Source: Pythium myriotylum
Taxonomy: Eukaryota > Oomycota > Peronosporomycetes > Pythiales > Pythiaceae
Assembly (NCBI GenBank): GCA_023091665.1
Contig: JALJCQ010000004.1
Location: 558,001 to 622,000 of the forward strand
Length of the DNA stretch: 64,000 bases
Reading direction: 5' to 3'
Below are positions 51,606 to 62,577 of this stretch, piece after piece (the first letter of the stretch is position 1; each line of letters opens with the position of its first letter). A program made the position numbers and the translations under genes. Under the pieces are notes generated by a model. It saw nothing but the letters and a program-made list of their open reading frames with translations, ran no database searches and had not been told where the DNA came from.

Positions 51606-53438
51606 ATGGCTCCAGATCTCTCCACAGAGCGAGCGATGGGCTCGATAGAACGACCAGGAGCCCCTCTATTGTTCACTGAACTCATTCTCGAATCGCAGGC
51701 GGACGGGAACATGGCGTCCGCGCCTATAGACCACTCACGCGTGCGGCCAAGCGGCTTCACGCGTTCAGGAATGACCACGAAACCGGACGAGCGGGTGCGC
51801 GAGGTGCTCGCCGACCGATCGACGCTCGTTCGCGTGCGGTTGCTCGCCCCCGAGCTCTGGGTCAAGAAGGACGACCGCCCCCATTGCGTCTTCTGCACAC
51901 GGCGCTTCCGCACTTTTAGCCGCAAGATCCACTGCCGGAGCTGCGGTGAAGTCTTCTGCAGCTCCTGCAACAAGAAGCGCGACGTGCAAATCGGCCCGAC
52001 AATCGACGACACGCTGCCTGTTCGGCTATGCCTCGACTGCATAGATAAGGCCATGGCCGCATCACCCGCGAGCGATGCCGAGGACGAGTTAGATTTCGAA
52101 GGCAGCTTCACCAACAGCGGACGTGTCACGCTCAGCTCTTGCAGTTCGCACATGAAACACGCCGACGGACTCTTGGCGAGCATGCGCTCGACCGCCAGCG
52201 GTGGTACAGCGCCGACCGACAGCTTTGTGAATCTCGAGCTCTCTCATCTGGAAGACGACAGCGAGGCCGGAGACACAGATGCGGAGAGTGCGTACAGCTA
52301 CGACTCGGACACGACGTCGCTCGACGGCAACGAGGGGAGTGAGGAGTACGCTGAAGGACGAGGCCGTGGCAAGTCCATCTCTTCCTGCACGAACAGCACA
52401 GTGAGTAGCAGTGGCAGCAGCAGCAGTGGGTGTCGAGCGCTCGGCCTCGTTCCGGAAGAGGTCGACATCAGTGACTTGGCGAGCGTCCTTGAGCTCAAGT
52501 TGAGCGACCTCGACAGCACGCGTCGGCCCGATCTGCTGAAGGAGTACAACGTCACGACGCCAGAGCGGCAAAGAGAGTTCGACGCGATCTGCCAGCTTGT
52601 CAGTCGTGCTCTCAACTGCGGCGTAGCAGCCGTGGCCTTCATGGGGGAGACGTCGCAGTGGTATAAGGCCAAGATCGGCATCTCCCAGGCGAGGCTACCA
52701 CGTGAGGTGGCCATGTGTTCCAAGGTCGTCCATTCTCGCGCCGCGACCATTGTGATGGACGCCTCCAAGGACAGCCGGTTCGAGGATAACCCACTGGTCA
52801 AGGGCTCGGCCCACATCCGTTTCTACGCGTCCATGCCCATCTGCGACCCCAAGACGGGCATCGTGCTTGGGTCGGTGTTCGCCATGGACCCCAAGGTGAA
52901 GACCCAGCTTCCATCGCGCACGATGGAAGTGCTGGCGTACGCAACGTCCCAAGTGGAAAAGCTGCTCGAACTCAGTCGTGGAACCAAGTCAAGGAAGCGG
53001 CAGCAGCGGATGCGGCGCGTTTTCTCCGAGCCGACGATCACAGATGGGTCAGGAGATGACGACGACGACGACGACGATGAGCCGTGTACCAAGTCCACGG
53101 GGGCTCGTGGTGGGGCTCTGTGGACGACTGAACCGCCGGAACGACTTTGCTCTCGCAGGAGCAGCATGGGCATCCGGCTTCTGGACCTCGAGTCGTTCCG
53201 GAGCCTCTCGCGTCGCCCGAGCACGAGCTCCGACTGCGACGACGAGCCAGACCGCGTGCGGAGTGCCCCATCCTTGCAACGTCACAACAGCGAGGCATCC
53301 ATGTCGGCCGTGGGGCTCTGCGACGAGATCAAGCAGCACATCGAGACGACGCAGCACTTGCTCTCGTCGTTCGGGCCGCGAGCCAGTCGAAAGGCGAGCA
53401 CGAGTCCAGGGCCACTCGCCTCGGAAGTGGAAGTGTAG
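51606..53438 (+). CDS. FYVE-type zinc finger and GAF domain protein
   Basis: 610 residues from MAPDLSTE; the frame is open from 51465 but the extra 47 residues look like leader sequence. About 80-145 is a FYVE-related finger: a WVKK start, then CVFC, a degenerate basic motif SRKIHCRSCG in place of RRHHCR, CSSCN and CLDC. About 155-305 is an acidic Ser-rich linker. About 325-460 is a GAF domain (FDAICQLVSRALNCGVAAV, MCSKVVHSRAATIVMDASKD, FYASMPICDPKTGIVLGSV). An acidic Asp run and Ser/Arg-rich tail with possible phosphorylation sites end the protein. FYVE-GAF pairs are common in oomycetes. Membrane phosphoinositide and small-ligand sensing are family-based inferences. It starts only 156 bp after the upstream gene ends. 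Confidence 0.88.
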   Translation: MAPDLSTERAMGSIERPGAPLLFTELILESQADGNMASAPIDHSRVRPSGFTRSGMTTKPDERVREVLADRSTLVRVRLLAPELWVKKDDRPHCVFCTRRFRTFSRKIHCRSCGEVFCSSCNKKRDVQIGPTIDDTLPVRLCLDCIDKAMAASPASDAEDELDFEGSFTNSGRVTLSSCSSHMKHADGLLASMRSTASGGTAPTDSFVNLELSHLEDDSEAGDTDAESAYSYDSDTTSLDGNEGSEEYAEGRGRGKSISSCTNSTVSSSGSSSSGCRALGLVPEEVDISDLASVLELKLSDLDSTRRPDLLKEYNVTTPERQREFDAICQLVSRALNCGVAAVAFMGETSQWYKAKIGISQARLPREVAMCSKVVHSRAATIVMDASKDSRFEDNPLVKGSAHIRFYASMPICDPKTGIVLGSVFAMDPKVKTQLPSRTMEVLAYATSQVEKLLELSRGTKSRKRQQRMRRVFSEPTITDGSGDDDDDDDDEPCTKSTGARGGALWTTEPPERLCSRRSSMGIRLLDLESFRSLSRRPSTSSDCDDEPDRVRSAPSLQRHNSEASMSAVGLCDEIKQHIETTQHLLSSFGPRASRKASTSPGPLASEVEV

Positions 53439-53659
53439 TAGTAGTACAGTAGTCGAGTACAAGTAGTAGTATTCGTGTGTGTGTGTATTAGTTTGTAACC
53501 GGTACCCAATTCCTCCCCTGTTCAATAGCTCGAGCTCTTATTGGCGGTACTTTCTACCAATTATCTTGACTTCACTATAGAAAATCAGCCAGTCAGAAGT
53601 GACACGCCACGCAAGAAGATCCCCTGAGAGGCGACCATCAGCTCCACGATTGAGAGGCC

Positions 53660-54938
53660 ATGAGCAGCGAGCAGCTCGCGAGCGGCGCCGAGCAGACGGC
53701 CGGATGGACGTCCTTCGGGCTCAAGCAGGAGCAGCTCAGCGCGGCCCGTGGGTCCGGCGCGCAGGGAGACGACGATGACGACGAGAACCCGTTCTCGCAG
53801 TACTACGGCATGCTGCTCCACCAGCAAAACATGCTCCAGGACAACGTGCGCACGAGCACGTACGAGCGCGCGATGCTCGAGAACGCCGCCGACTTCAAGG
53901 ACAAGATCGTGCTCGACGTCGGCACGGGCTCGGGCATCCTCGCGTACTTCGCTGTCAAGGCCGGCGCCAAGCACGTCTACGCCGTGGAGCTCAGCGACAT
54001 GGCCAACTGCGCGCGAGAGATCATGGCTTCGAACGGCCTCAGTGACCGCATCACGGTCATCAAGGGCAAGATGGAGAGCGTCGAGCTGCCCGACCACGTG
54101 GATATCGTCGTGTCCGAGCCCATGGGATTCTTCCTCGTCCACGAACGCATGCTGGAGACCTACGTTAACGCCGGTAAGAAGTGGCGACGGCCCAACGCGC
54201 CGTTCAAGATGTTCCCGTCGATTGGCACCATGTTCGTCTCGCCGTTCTCGGACGAGAACATCTACCGCGAGCAAATGGCCAAGGTCTCGTTCTGGCAGCA
54301 GCGCAGCTTCTACGGGCTCGACCTCTCGGCCATGCGAGACCGCGCGGTCGCCAACCACTTTTCCCAGCCCGTTGTGGGCTACTTCCCTCCCGAGATGCTG
54401 CTCTCGTCCAACGCCGTGGCCCACGAGATCGATTTCGCCAATGTCTCGGAACAAGAGCTGCACACGTTCGATATCCCATTCCAGTTTGTCATCGAGCGTA
54501 CAGGTATGAGCGACTCCGTGATCGGCTTTGTATCCAAAGCGAGTGTTCTGACTGTGTTCATTCCCATCTAGCTATTCTTCACGGCCTCGCGTGCTGGTTC
54601 ACGGTCGATTTCCTGGGCTCAACGTCTCGTGTCGTGCTCAGCACCGCCCCCGACCAGCCCGGCACGCACTGGTACCAGTGCCGCCTGCTGCTGCCTGATC
54701 CGATCGCGGTCAACGCCACGCAGAGCATCACGGGCAACCTCCATTTTGTCGCCAACAAGAAGTTCAGCTACAACATCGACGTTGAAGGTACGCAGCGAAT
54801 GAATGAAGTGCCTGGAGTCTTTGGTCTGACACGGTTTGGGGTGCAGTGTACCTGGACGGCACGTCCATCTCGTCGCGGAATCATATTCTCCTCCACGATC
54901 AGATGTACCACTACCTCTACTCGCCCAGCGCGAACTGA
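53660..54938 (+). CDS. CARM1: CARM1/PRMT4-type protein arginine methyltransferase
   Basis: Three exons, 53660-54503, 54572-54787 and 54847-54938, give 383 residues. The N-terminal helix has YYGMLLHQQNMLQDNVRTSTY. The S-adenosylmethionine site is VLDVGTGSGILAYFA (about 95). The double-E loop is SEPMGFFLVHERML and the THW loop is GTHWYQC; both are needed for arginine methylation. The C-terminal part forms the beta-barrel and dimer arm. It matches the CARM1 core but lacks the extra N- and C-terminal domains of the 608-residue animal enzyme. CARM1 makes asymmetric dimethylarginine on histone H3 and on splicing and transcription factors. The Arg-Gly-rich GLE1 tail in this window is a possible but untested kind of PRMT substrate. 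Confidence 0.95.
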
Positions 54939-55099
54939 TCCCCCGCCGGATCCGCCACTACGCCCTCCACCACCACCGCTCATGCCGCGAGCCAACAATG
55001 AGTTTAAATACTGCGAATTTCTCTGTTCTCAGAAGCCTCTCTCCAAAAAAACAATAAAAACAATAACGTAGTGAGGTTCCTCCCCAGCATTCGAGGGGC

Positions 55100-56528
55100 T
55101 TACACCTTCATGATGTGGTCGATCGCTGTCTTGATACACGGATCGAAGACATCCCGGGCGTTGGGATTGGCTCGGGCACGAAACACCGCCTCTTCAAGGT
55201 TCTCAACGGCCTTGTCCACGGGAACGCCTCGCCCTTCGTACAGCTCGCCGTCGACACTGAAGCATCGCAAGTACGGAATGTCCACTGTCCAGCAGTTGGG
55301 GAGTCGCAGCTTTCTCGTCTGCGTGAGCGATCCAGCGGACCGCTCGCCGATGCGGACCGTGTTGGCTCGGTTCATGAGCGACAGCGCCAGGATCTCGGCC
55401 GTGCTAAAACAAATATCCAAGTCAGCTTCAGTGAGGTTGTCACTAACGAGCTCGATCTACGTACCCTTTTGTATATTGGCTCTGGAGCACGACGAGCGGT
55501 CCGTTGTAGCGCGCGGCGCGGCTCGAGCGCGGCACGAAATGCTTGCGGCGTCGCGAGAACCGCTGCGTGTTCGCTCCAGGCACTTTTTCGTCCGTCGTGA
55601 ACGCCAGCGAGCGCGCCGAGAAGAAGCTGGCGACTGCGAGCGCGGCGTCCAGCGAGCCGCCGCCGCGATTGAAGCGTAGGTCCAAGATGAGCGCGTCGAC
55701 GTCTCCGAGCGCTCGCAGCACGGCCTCGAGCGCCCAGCGCATCGCCTCGAGGTCGTAGGTCTCAGGAACAGCGAGCGACTTGCCTGTTGCACGTTGTGCA
55801 CCCCAGAGCGGACTGAGCGCGTCGAGTCGAGGCAGTGGGAAGTCGACGAAGCCGTCCATGGCGTGGATCGCGAGGTAGCCGATGCGCCACCCTGGGCTGG
55901 TCTCCGCGTTGAGAATACCGAAGACGAGGTGCTTGGCGGCCGCGCGGCCTCCGTCCGTGAGGTGTCGGCGGCGCATGAGGTCCATGGCCGCGGTCTCGAA
56001 CTGCACGCGCTGCGCGTTCTGCGGCGCGCGTCCAAAGGCCGTGAGTCCGAGCGGCGCCGAGCCCGAGGGCGGCGGCGGGCGCGCGAGCCGCAGCGCCGGG
56101 TCGTCGCAGAGCGCGAGGCTCTCTTGGATGGCGAGCCAGAGGTCGTCGTCGCTCGTGGTCGTGGCGAGCGGCTCGCCGAAGACGCGGTGGATGGCGAGCC
56201 AGTCGCTTTCGTCGAGAAAGGCGTAGCGGTCGCGCATGGCGAGCCAGAACGTCTGGTAGTTGTAGCGCACGTCGCTCGAGTGCGTGATGCGCGCCAGCAG
56301 CGCACGCACGAGCTCGAGCGCGAGGCGCAGCAGCATGCCGTGGAGCGTCATGAGCACGACGAGCGCGCCGCCGAGCACGGGCATGTGGCGGCGCACGACG
56401 CCGACGGGCAGGATCACGAGCGACTCGTAGAGCGCGAGCGGCGCGAGCACGAGCCACTCGAGCAGCTCGAGCGGCGAGGACGCGGCCGGGAGCACGCGCG
56501 CCGGCGAGAGCAGCCACCACCAGGCCAT
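55100..56528 (-). CDS. S41-like (tail-specific) peptidase family protein, membrane-anchored
   Basis: Two exons on the minus strand, 55465-56528 and 55100-55403, give 455 residues. Two hydrophobic segments lie within residues 1-90 (MAWWWLLSPARVLP, then LVLAPLALYESLVILPVGVV and VLGGALVVLMTL), so the protein is probably membrane-bound. The S41 core includes VDALILDLRFNRGGGSLDAA and RIGERSAGSL. At the splice junction the sequence reads YTKG|TAEIL, where active tail-specific proteases have a Ser three residues before the Glu; here Gly occupies it, and the later Lys of the dyad is not obvious. It may be inactive or use another nucleophile. The gene converges with CARM1 with 161 bp between stops. 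Confidence 0.78.
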
Positions 56529-58182
56529 GGCGAGCGAGAGACGAGGGACGCGAGGGGGGGAGGGGAGAGGATGACTCGACGCTCGGGGAAGCTGCTTGAT
56601 GAGCCCGTGCGCGTCGACACGGGACACTGAGATAAGGGAGGGGGAGCGCTTGGGTTAGTATGTTGAAGCGGCGATGGGGAATCTCGTTGCGAGGGAGACA
56701 AGCAAGGCGAGGGGATGGAGAGAGGAGGGAGAGCAACGTCGACGGGCTCAGGTATGCGAGAGAATTGGGCGGTCGACGGTGGGGACGCTGGGTATTGAAG
56801 CAGGAAGAGAAAAGCGCGAGGTCCTCGAACGCGTGAGCATTGGGTGCTGAGATCAAGGGCCATCGTGTCAGTATACTCACTGAGCTCAAGGGAGACGACT
56901 GAAGCCTGGCTGGTGTCTGTGGCGGAGGACCAGCGAGAAAGAACGAGCGACAGAAGAAGACAGAGGGCGGTGATGGAGATGGAATATTGAATCCATGTGT
57001 ATTGAGTGCACGTGATGGTCTCTGATAGAAAGGGTCGTGTTGAAAAACACGTGCTCGTGAGAGCGGAGGTTAGCGGATATGGAAACAATATGCATCGCAG
57101 TTTGCCGGAGCGACTGGTGTTGTGTGGCCGCGCCGGCAGACCCGACTCGACTAGTCTCCGCGCGGCCACCCAGCCGCCCGGTTTGCTCTCGGCCGTTGTT
57201 GGCCGAGGAGCTCTTCAGTCTAGCTTGATGGATGACGGGGGCTTCTTCCTCGCGCAGGCGGGAGCAGTCGGTTTGCCGTGCGCCTGGGGGGCCCTGGCCG
57301 CCGCGGAAGACCCGAGTCGACTAGTCTCCGAGCGGCCATCCAGGCGCACGGTCTGCTGGCCCTGGGAACTCGGTTGTCGGTCCCGCCTGCGCCCTCGACA
57401 GCCGTCGCGGCGGCGCGTCCCCGTCATCTGCCGCTTGGATGCTGGCGTCTCTTGTGTTGGTTTCTTCGTGGCGACGTGGTCGCATTCTGCAGCGCATCGT
57501 GGCGAATGATCCGCCGCAACGCCAGCATCGACTCACCTGGTTGCGCCGTGTCCACAAAGCCGATGCTGCGCTGGGCGTCGCGTCGCGTGGAGTGATGGGA
57601 GAGATGGAGGCTGTGTGGGCGCGTCGGGAGATCCAAGAGTGAGCTCTGCGGGGGCATGGTTGGGCTCGGGATCTTCTTGGCGTGCCAAGAGACTTGAGGG
57701 CTGTGCCATGGATACTCGTGGGTCTCATGGGTACAATCGTGTTGAGCGGGGTATGTGAAGTAGTGATAATGATGTGTAACTACAAGGCCTGTATTTCAGA
57801 AGAAGAGTAGTGCCTTTTCCCTCTACGATATGTACTTTGACAGGTCAGAGGTCAAGTTCCGTCAAACGGATGCTGATACTGATGCTGGTAATACCAGTCT
57901 CTGACAACTTCGGTGTTGAGTTCGAGTGGCGGGAACGTGAACGTCTGGAGAGAAACACTGGAGCGACTCCAACGCCTTCCACATCCACTCGCAGTGATGA
58001 TGATCCTATCCATGATTGTGGTTGGTCTCTTCGATTTGGAACCGTTGAAAAATTGGCCTAGCCGTTCTAACGTGTTGTTGGGGTGTTCATATAATAGCAG
58101 TACAGGCAGCTGGAAGGAAATTAAAATACATTCTTTATGCTCTTAGATGAGTAAGATGTTCCAAAACGAGTTGAATGACGAG
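56529..58182. other. Intergenic sequence with GC-rich repeats
   Basis: No gene is supported. A block starting with GACCCGACTCGACTAGTCTC near 57139 recurs at about 57309 with changes, and part of the second unit is also inverted near 57262-57295. A 135-codon minus-strand frame at 57321-57728 falls in this repeat and shows no motif. Confidence 0.5.
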
Positions 58183-58446
58183 CTAGCGACCTTGTCCGCG
58201 CGTCCTCGTGGATGCGAGATGCGACTGCGAGATGAGAAACTGCCTCCACCAGACAGTCTTGTCGCTCTTCGTCTCGCTCTTGCCTCTGGACTCGGTCACA
58301 GCGTCTCGTCGACGCAGCTCCGCCTCTTTGACGGCCGCTTGGTCTTCCGGTTTCTCCTCATCGCGAGCCTGTTTAGCGAGTGCGAGAATCTGGTTGGCGT
58401 GGATCTGCTGGAAGACCGTCGAGGGAGGGGTCAGGGAGGAGCTCAT
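58183..58446 (-). CDS. Small WWRQ-family protein A
   Basis: 87 residues, one exon. It has the three blocks shared by the cluster: an N-terminal FQQIHANQILALAK, a middle RRRDAVTESRGKS and a C-terminal WWRQFLISQS. Basic overall, no signal peptide, no cysteines. I do not recognise the family. It is the outlying and most diverged member, 1.7 kb from the next. Conservation of the three blocks across members in different orientations is the main reason to call it coding. Confidence 0.7.
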   Translation of the reverse strand: MSSSLTPPSTVFQQIHANQILALAKQARDEEKPEDQAAVKEAELRRRDAVTESRGKSETKSDKTVWWRQFLISQSHLASTRTRGQGR

Positions 58447-60203
58447 TGTGGAGGAGTTGTGGTTCTGTGTGGTGGCTGGTGAGTTTTGGAGTGAGCGAGC
58501 CCCAGGCTCAGGCGACGGAACACCAGCTACAGCTATCCAAGGGGTGGAAGGTTGTCAGCATCTCTCCCCCATGAGTGCCAGCTTGGAGCCCGCGAATGCT
58601 GGTCGCTGAGTTGGGAATGTAGGTGTATTCATTTGGAAACCCATCACCACGAGATTTCACTTCGTCCAAAGCACTTGAAAGCGAACTTACCAGGCGGATC
58701 ACAGCTCAAGAACCCTACAAAACCCACTGCCGATGGCTTCATGCAACGAAAATATTCTCGTGGTTGCGAACTCTGGTAGAAGCCTGCGCAGGAGAGTCGC
58801 TGCTCATCTTTTGACGCAGCTCCTTGGAGAACCTGCAGCTGAGTGAGTGGGAAGTGGCTATGTTGCCTTTTTCTTGTGGAACGCCGCCGCCCAGAAGGAA
58901 ACGAAGTTGCTCTTCTTGGAGTTTAAAAAATGTTGTCGGCGGAATGATGATCGAAAGAAGAGGTTAGCGTGTCGATTCGAAGAGTAACATTTAATCGAGG
59001 TTACGCACTTCACATGCGTCGATCTTGAAAAATTTATAATCCACAGACTAGCGGATGAGGTCGGTATGCATCCGTGGATCCATAAACCCCTGAACATTCA
59101 GAGGGATCGCATAGCTACGCGTACTTGTCTTGGGTGCGATCCTCGTAGGTATAGCTGACTGACTCTCAAAGGGACTTCCCTTTGCTTGATGGGCCGGTGA
59201 ATCCTCATACTTTTGCAGGATCGGGACGATCTTTGCGGTGCCCGGGGCACTGGGACCAGCTGATTCGCTTGGACGCTGGCGCAGATCCATTGCAGCACGA
59301 CAACCGCTGACAGGAGTCTTGGTTTGAACGCAGTGCATTGGCGAATGAAGCACGAGCGAGTCGAGAGGGTGCGAGCGAGTTGAGAGGCCCAACACAATGT
59401 CCTCAGCAGTCCGTAAGCTGTTTGGATCTGTTGGAGGTGTCAACAAGGAGTAGTGGTCTTAGTTCAAGACATTGATTCCTGAAGAGAGAGATCCTTTAGG
59501 ACTTGCATACTGATACAAATTATTATGATCGACGATTACAGCGGAACTGGCTCTGGCACGAGCGACCTGTTTGACGGTTCGAGCTAATCATAAGCATCGA
59601 ATCCCGAGTCAACCAATTGCTTGAAGGCCTTCACCAGCATCCCTGGTCTGTGACGCGAGCCCCCGGACCTTGCTTTGTGGCAGCTGAGAGAAGATACAGT
59701 ACCGAAGCTGTGCTATAGGGTGATCTTACTGCGATTGTCCAGGATTTTTTGTCAATACGTGCGAATAGCTTCCGTATCAGCAAATTTGGTGTCCTTCTCA
59801 TGGCCATCATGTTTCCAACTCCTTCTGTTGACACTAGAATGAATTTAAAATGCAACTGCTATTATACACACACACACACTGTACTCAACAGGCTCCATCT
59901 TCGTCATCACTTGACTGAGGAATGTTGGTGCATCCATCTGACGGTCTCTCCTCGTTTCTGAAGCCGGTGCAGACGCCAGCGAGTTGCTGGCTGTTCCGAC
60001 TCACGAGCAAACGAGCAAACACTCTCCACGCACTATCGACATTCCGAGTTGCCGTTGGATAGCAGGAAACCCCTGGCTCATCGCATTCCCTCAGCCTCAG
60101 CGAGCCGTCGAGGTCGAGCTCACTCTCGAACTTGCTCTCCAGGGCTCGAAGCCTCTCCCCCCTCCACTTCCTACTTCCCACTTCCCACATCATCCTTTGC
60201 ACC
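58447..60203. other. Spacer between small-protein genes A and B
   Basis: No gene is recognised. A 132-codon minus-strand frame (59048-59446) has no motif and is a weak candidate. A short CA repeat is present near 59868-59879. Confidence 0.45.
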
Positions 60204-60512
60204 ATGAGCGCCTTCTCCACCTGCACCACGGCCTTTCGGCAGATCCACGCCCAGCACGTCTGTCCGTTGGTCAAGTCCCAGCAGCCAACTGAGCGTGTCG
60301 ATATCAAGACGACCAGCGAGAAACGCCTCCTCGATGCCACACTGCGAGCCAAGTCGACGCCGTTGGCGACAGTACAAGAAGCCAACGGGCGATCGACAGA
60401 TGAAGTGGACGGGTCGCAGACTCGCAGCAAGGTGCGGGTGTGGTGGAAGCAATGGGTGATGTCGCAGTCGAGTATGCGGGCGACGCGCTCGCTCGCGTCC
60501 GGTCGGAGGTAG
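60204..60512 (+). CDS. Small WWRQ-family protein B
   Basis: 102 residues. N-terminal TTAFRQIHAQHVCPLVKSQ, middle TSEKRLLDATLRAKS and C-terminal VWWKQWVMSQSSMRATRSLA followed by SGRR. It is closest to protein D; the last about 20 residues are nearly the same. A TCACTCTCGAACTTG initiator-like stretch lies about 85 bp upstream. The ATG at 60204 (ACCATGAG) was chosen because the longer frame begins in probable leader. Confidence 0.75.
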   Translation: MSAFSTCTTAFRQIHAQHVCPLVKSQQPTERVDIKTTSEKRLLDATLRAKSTPLATVQEANGRSTDEVDGSQTRSKVRVWWKQWVMSQSSMRATRSLASGRR

Positions 60513-60970
60513 ACGAGAGAGTTGTAGTTGTATTATTGATAAATCCACTATTCTGTCATGATTTCCTGCACGTGAGTGGTCTTGTCTGTGAGGATGTGAG
60601 TGGTCTTGTCTGTGAGGATGTCCATCGCCAGCATGGTAATCTACCTTTAGTGCTGCACTCTTGGAGTCGCGATCTAGAAAATGTGAGTGAGGGAACCAGA
60701 ACTCCGCTGCCGCCTCGACCAAACAGATGAAGAACGACAGCATACCCTTGCGTTGGAAACATGAAGCTGGTACTGAATGGGTATTGATAGTAGAACATTG
60801 TAAAGAGGATACAAAGCCGATATCGGAGTGCATGAAGATGTACATTGCAGATAGTAGGCTAGTCAATACCGGTGTAGTGGAGTGCCACTTCATGCTTCGA
60901 TCGCACGATTCCGTCATTCAGGGATTCGAGACGGCCATAGATAAGATCCAGTAGAGTGAGTCGGAATACT
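60513..60970. other. Spacer between genes B and C; start of inverted duplication
   Basis: Holds a 24-bp unit repeated twice (60572-60619) and the outer part of the left inverted-repeat arm. A 75-codon frame at 60727-60954 has a counterpart in the other arm but the two diverge by frameshift at their ends, so it is probably 3' untranslated DNA. Confidence 0.55.
60572..60619. repeat. 24-bp tandem repeat, two perfect copies
   Basis: Units 60572-60595 and 60596-60619 are identical (GTGAGTGGTCTTGTCTGTGA followed by GGAT). Confidence 0.95.
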
Positions 60971-61422
60971 CTAGCGGCGCATCACGCCGTGCCGGTGCTG
61001 CGTCACAAGCGTCTGAGAGAGCACCATCTGCCGCCGCCACACGTCCTTGCGCTGGTCTTCGCCACTCGAAGGCTGTGTGGTCTGCGTGGTGTGGTCGCTG
61101 GCTCGCTGGTTGTCTCGGTGGTGACGACGCAGTTTGTTCCAGAATCGTCGAGCGCTGCTGTCGTTGCGACAGACTTCTGGCTTGGCTGGCGAGTGTTGTT
61201 GTTGTAGGAGTTGTTTGTTTTGTTCTTCTGCGTTGCATTTGCGGACGTAGTGGATGGCCTGGGCGAAGTGTGCGTTGGTGTTCATGTTCATGTTCATGTT
61301 GATCTTGATGTTGATGATGTGTTGTTGTCTTGGTAGTATAATGGCTGAAGTAGTCGGTGGTTGGTTGATGTTGTTGTGTTGTTGGTTGGCGTGGCTTGTG
61401 GGCGTCCGATTGGAAAGTGATT
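60598..61422. repeat. Left arm of the inverted duplication
   Basis: About 825 bp that recur in reverse orientation at 63162-64000 (coordinate sums 124598 at the outer part and 124584 at the inner part, so a 14-bp net indel lies between). It carries gene C. The outer end cannot be placed because the window stops. Confidence 0.92.
60971..61297 (-). CDS. Small WWRQ-family protein C
   Basis: 108 residues from the first Met of an MNMNMNTN start (an ATGAAC hexamer repeated three times). N-terminal AHFAQAIHYVRK corresponds to the FRQ-HA block. The middle is SARRFWNKLRRHHRD. The C-terminus VWRRQMVLSQTLVTQHRHGV matches the WWRQ block with one Trp replaced by Arg. Gln/Asn-rich between blocks. The protein is identical to that of gene E, in the other arm. 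The frame is open further upstream, but there the two arms disagree, so the shared Met is preferred. Confidence 0.75.
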   Translation of the reverse strand: MNMNMNTNAHFAQAIHYVRKCNAEEQNKQLLQQQHSPAKPEVCRNDSSARRFWNKLRRHHRDNQRASDHTTQTTQPSSGEDQRKDVWRRQMVLSQTLVTQHRHGVMRR

Positions 61423-61719
61423 CGATCTTCTGCGCGAGTGCCACTCGAGTAAATGTGGGAAGACTGTCTGGAAATGTTGTGGTGATGCTTTGCGTTATCT
61501 GGCTGCTTTATGACGGCTTCTTCCCCATGGGTTCACCTTCTTCATGTGGAAAACGCCCGCGAGAATGGTGGCGTGGTGGTGAAGAATGACGGTGCAAGCG
61601 GCACCTGCTACTGAAACGTTCACGATGAAGAAATAGCCATAGCACATCCAGCGCCGAACCAAACCCTACGCTGTTGACTAAAGGCCGCATGGACTCGGAC
61701 ACGGTGGGTCGTGTAATTC

Positions 61720-61772
<53 letters not shown>

Positions 61773-62259
61773 CCGTGAGCTGCCAGTACCACACGTGGGC
61801 GAGCGAGCGACTGTGGCCTCTGAGTTGACGAAATAGAGTTGGACGCAATCGCGTCTTTTTCAGTGGACTTCTGTACGGACGACAGTTGCAGTGGTGGATC
61901 CCACCGTGGCGTGGTGCCGGTACTGTAATGCCCACCAACACTCACAGACCCGACTCGTCGCATCCATCCACGGTGGCGACAAACTTCTGTGGCGTCCTCA
62001 TCCAAGATAGATGTTCTCTGTTCCTACGGCCCTACGTAAGGTACAAGGACGCGACGACTGCCACCCTACGACAAATTCCGTCCGGTGCAGCTCCCATCAC
62101 TGACCAACATTCGTGAGCGCGTAGCATCATTCCGAGTATGCGCATCGTTCACTGAATTTGCTTTGCTTGGATCCCTCGCTCCCCGCTCTCCGCTTGCTCA
62201 CTCGCCAATTCACTCCACTCCTCACACACACAACAAGCCTACGCTCACCAACCACGACC
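61298..62259. other. Spacer between genes C and D
   Basis: Includes the inner border of the left arm near 61422 and a 46-bp AG repeat. No further gene is seen. Confidence 0.5.
61724..61769. repeat. (AG)23 microsatellite
   Basis: 46 bp of uninterrupted AG dinucleotide. Confidence 0.97.
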
Positions 62260-62577
62260 ATGAACTCGTTCTCCGCTTCCACCGTCGCCTTCCGACAGAC
62301 GCACGCCCAGCACATCTACCCGCTCATCAAGAACGCACAGGCACAGGCGCAGGCGCAGGCGCAGCAGCCTGCAGCCACTACGAGTGAGAAGCGACGACTC
62401 GACGCCACGTTGCGATCCAAGTCGAGGGCAATCGCCATCGCACCTGTTGGTGTTGAGCAGCGAAGCGTCGATTCGGATGAGAAGAAGGACAGCAAGCTGT
62501 CAGCTTGGTGGAGGCAGTTTGTGATGTCGCAGTCGAGCCTGCACGTGACCCGAGGGCTAGCTTCAGGCCGACGATAG
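62260..62577 (+). CDS. Small WWRQ-family protein D
   Basis: 105 residues. N-terminal STVAFRQTHAQHIYPLIKN, an Ala-Gln repeat (five AQ units from a CAGGCG-type hexamer), middle TSEKRRLDATLRSKS, an acidic/Lys stretch and C-terminal AWWRQFVMSQSSLHVTRGLA followed by SGRR. Closest to B. It lies in the 1.7-kb loop between the two inverted arms. A TTCACTGAATTTGC initiator-like stretch is about 110 bp upstream. Confidence 0.75.
   Translation: MNSFSASTVAFRQTHAQHIYPLIKNAQAQAQAQAQQPAATTSEKRRLDATLRSKSRAIAIAPVGVEQRSVDSDEKKDSKLSAWWRQFVMSQSSLHVTRGLASGRR

Noticed and set aside
55762..56889. 375-codon frame on the minus strand
   Set aside because: Arg/Ala/Pro low-complexity shadow of the S41-like gene in another register.
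57321..57728. 135-codon minus-strand frame
   Set aside because: Lies across the GC-rich repeat and has no recognisable domain.
60727..60954. 75-codon frame seen in both arms of the inverted duplication
   Set aside because: The two copies diverge by frameshift at the C-terminus and lie in 3' flanks; repeat identity explains the similarity.
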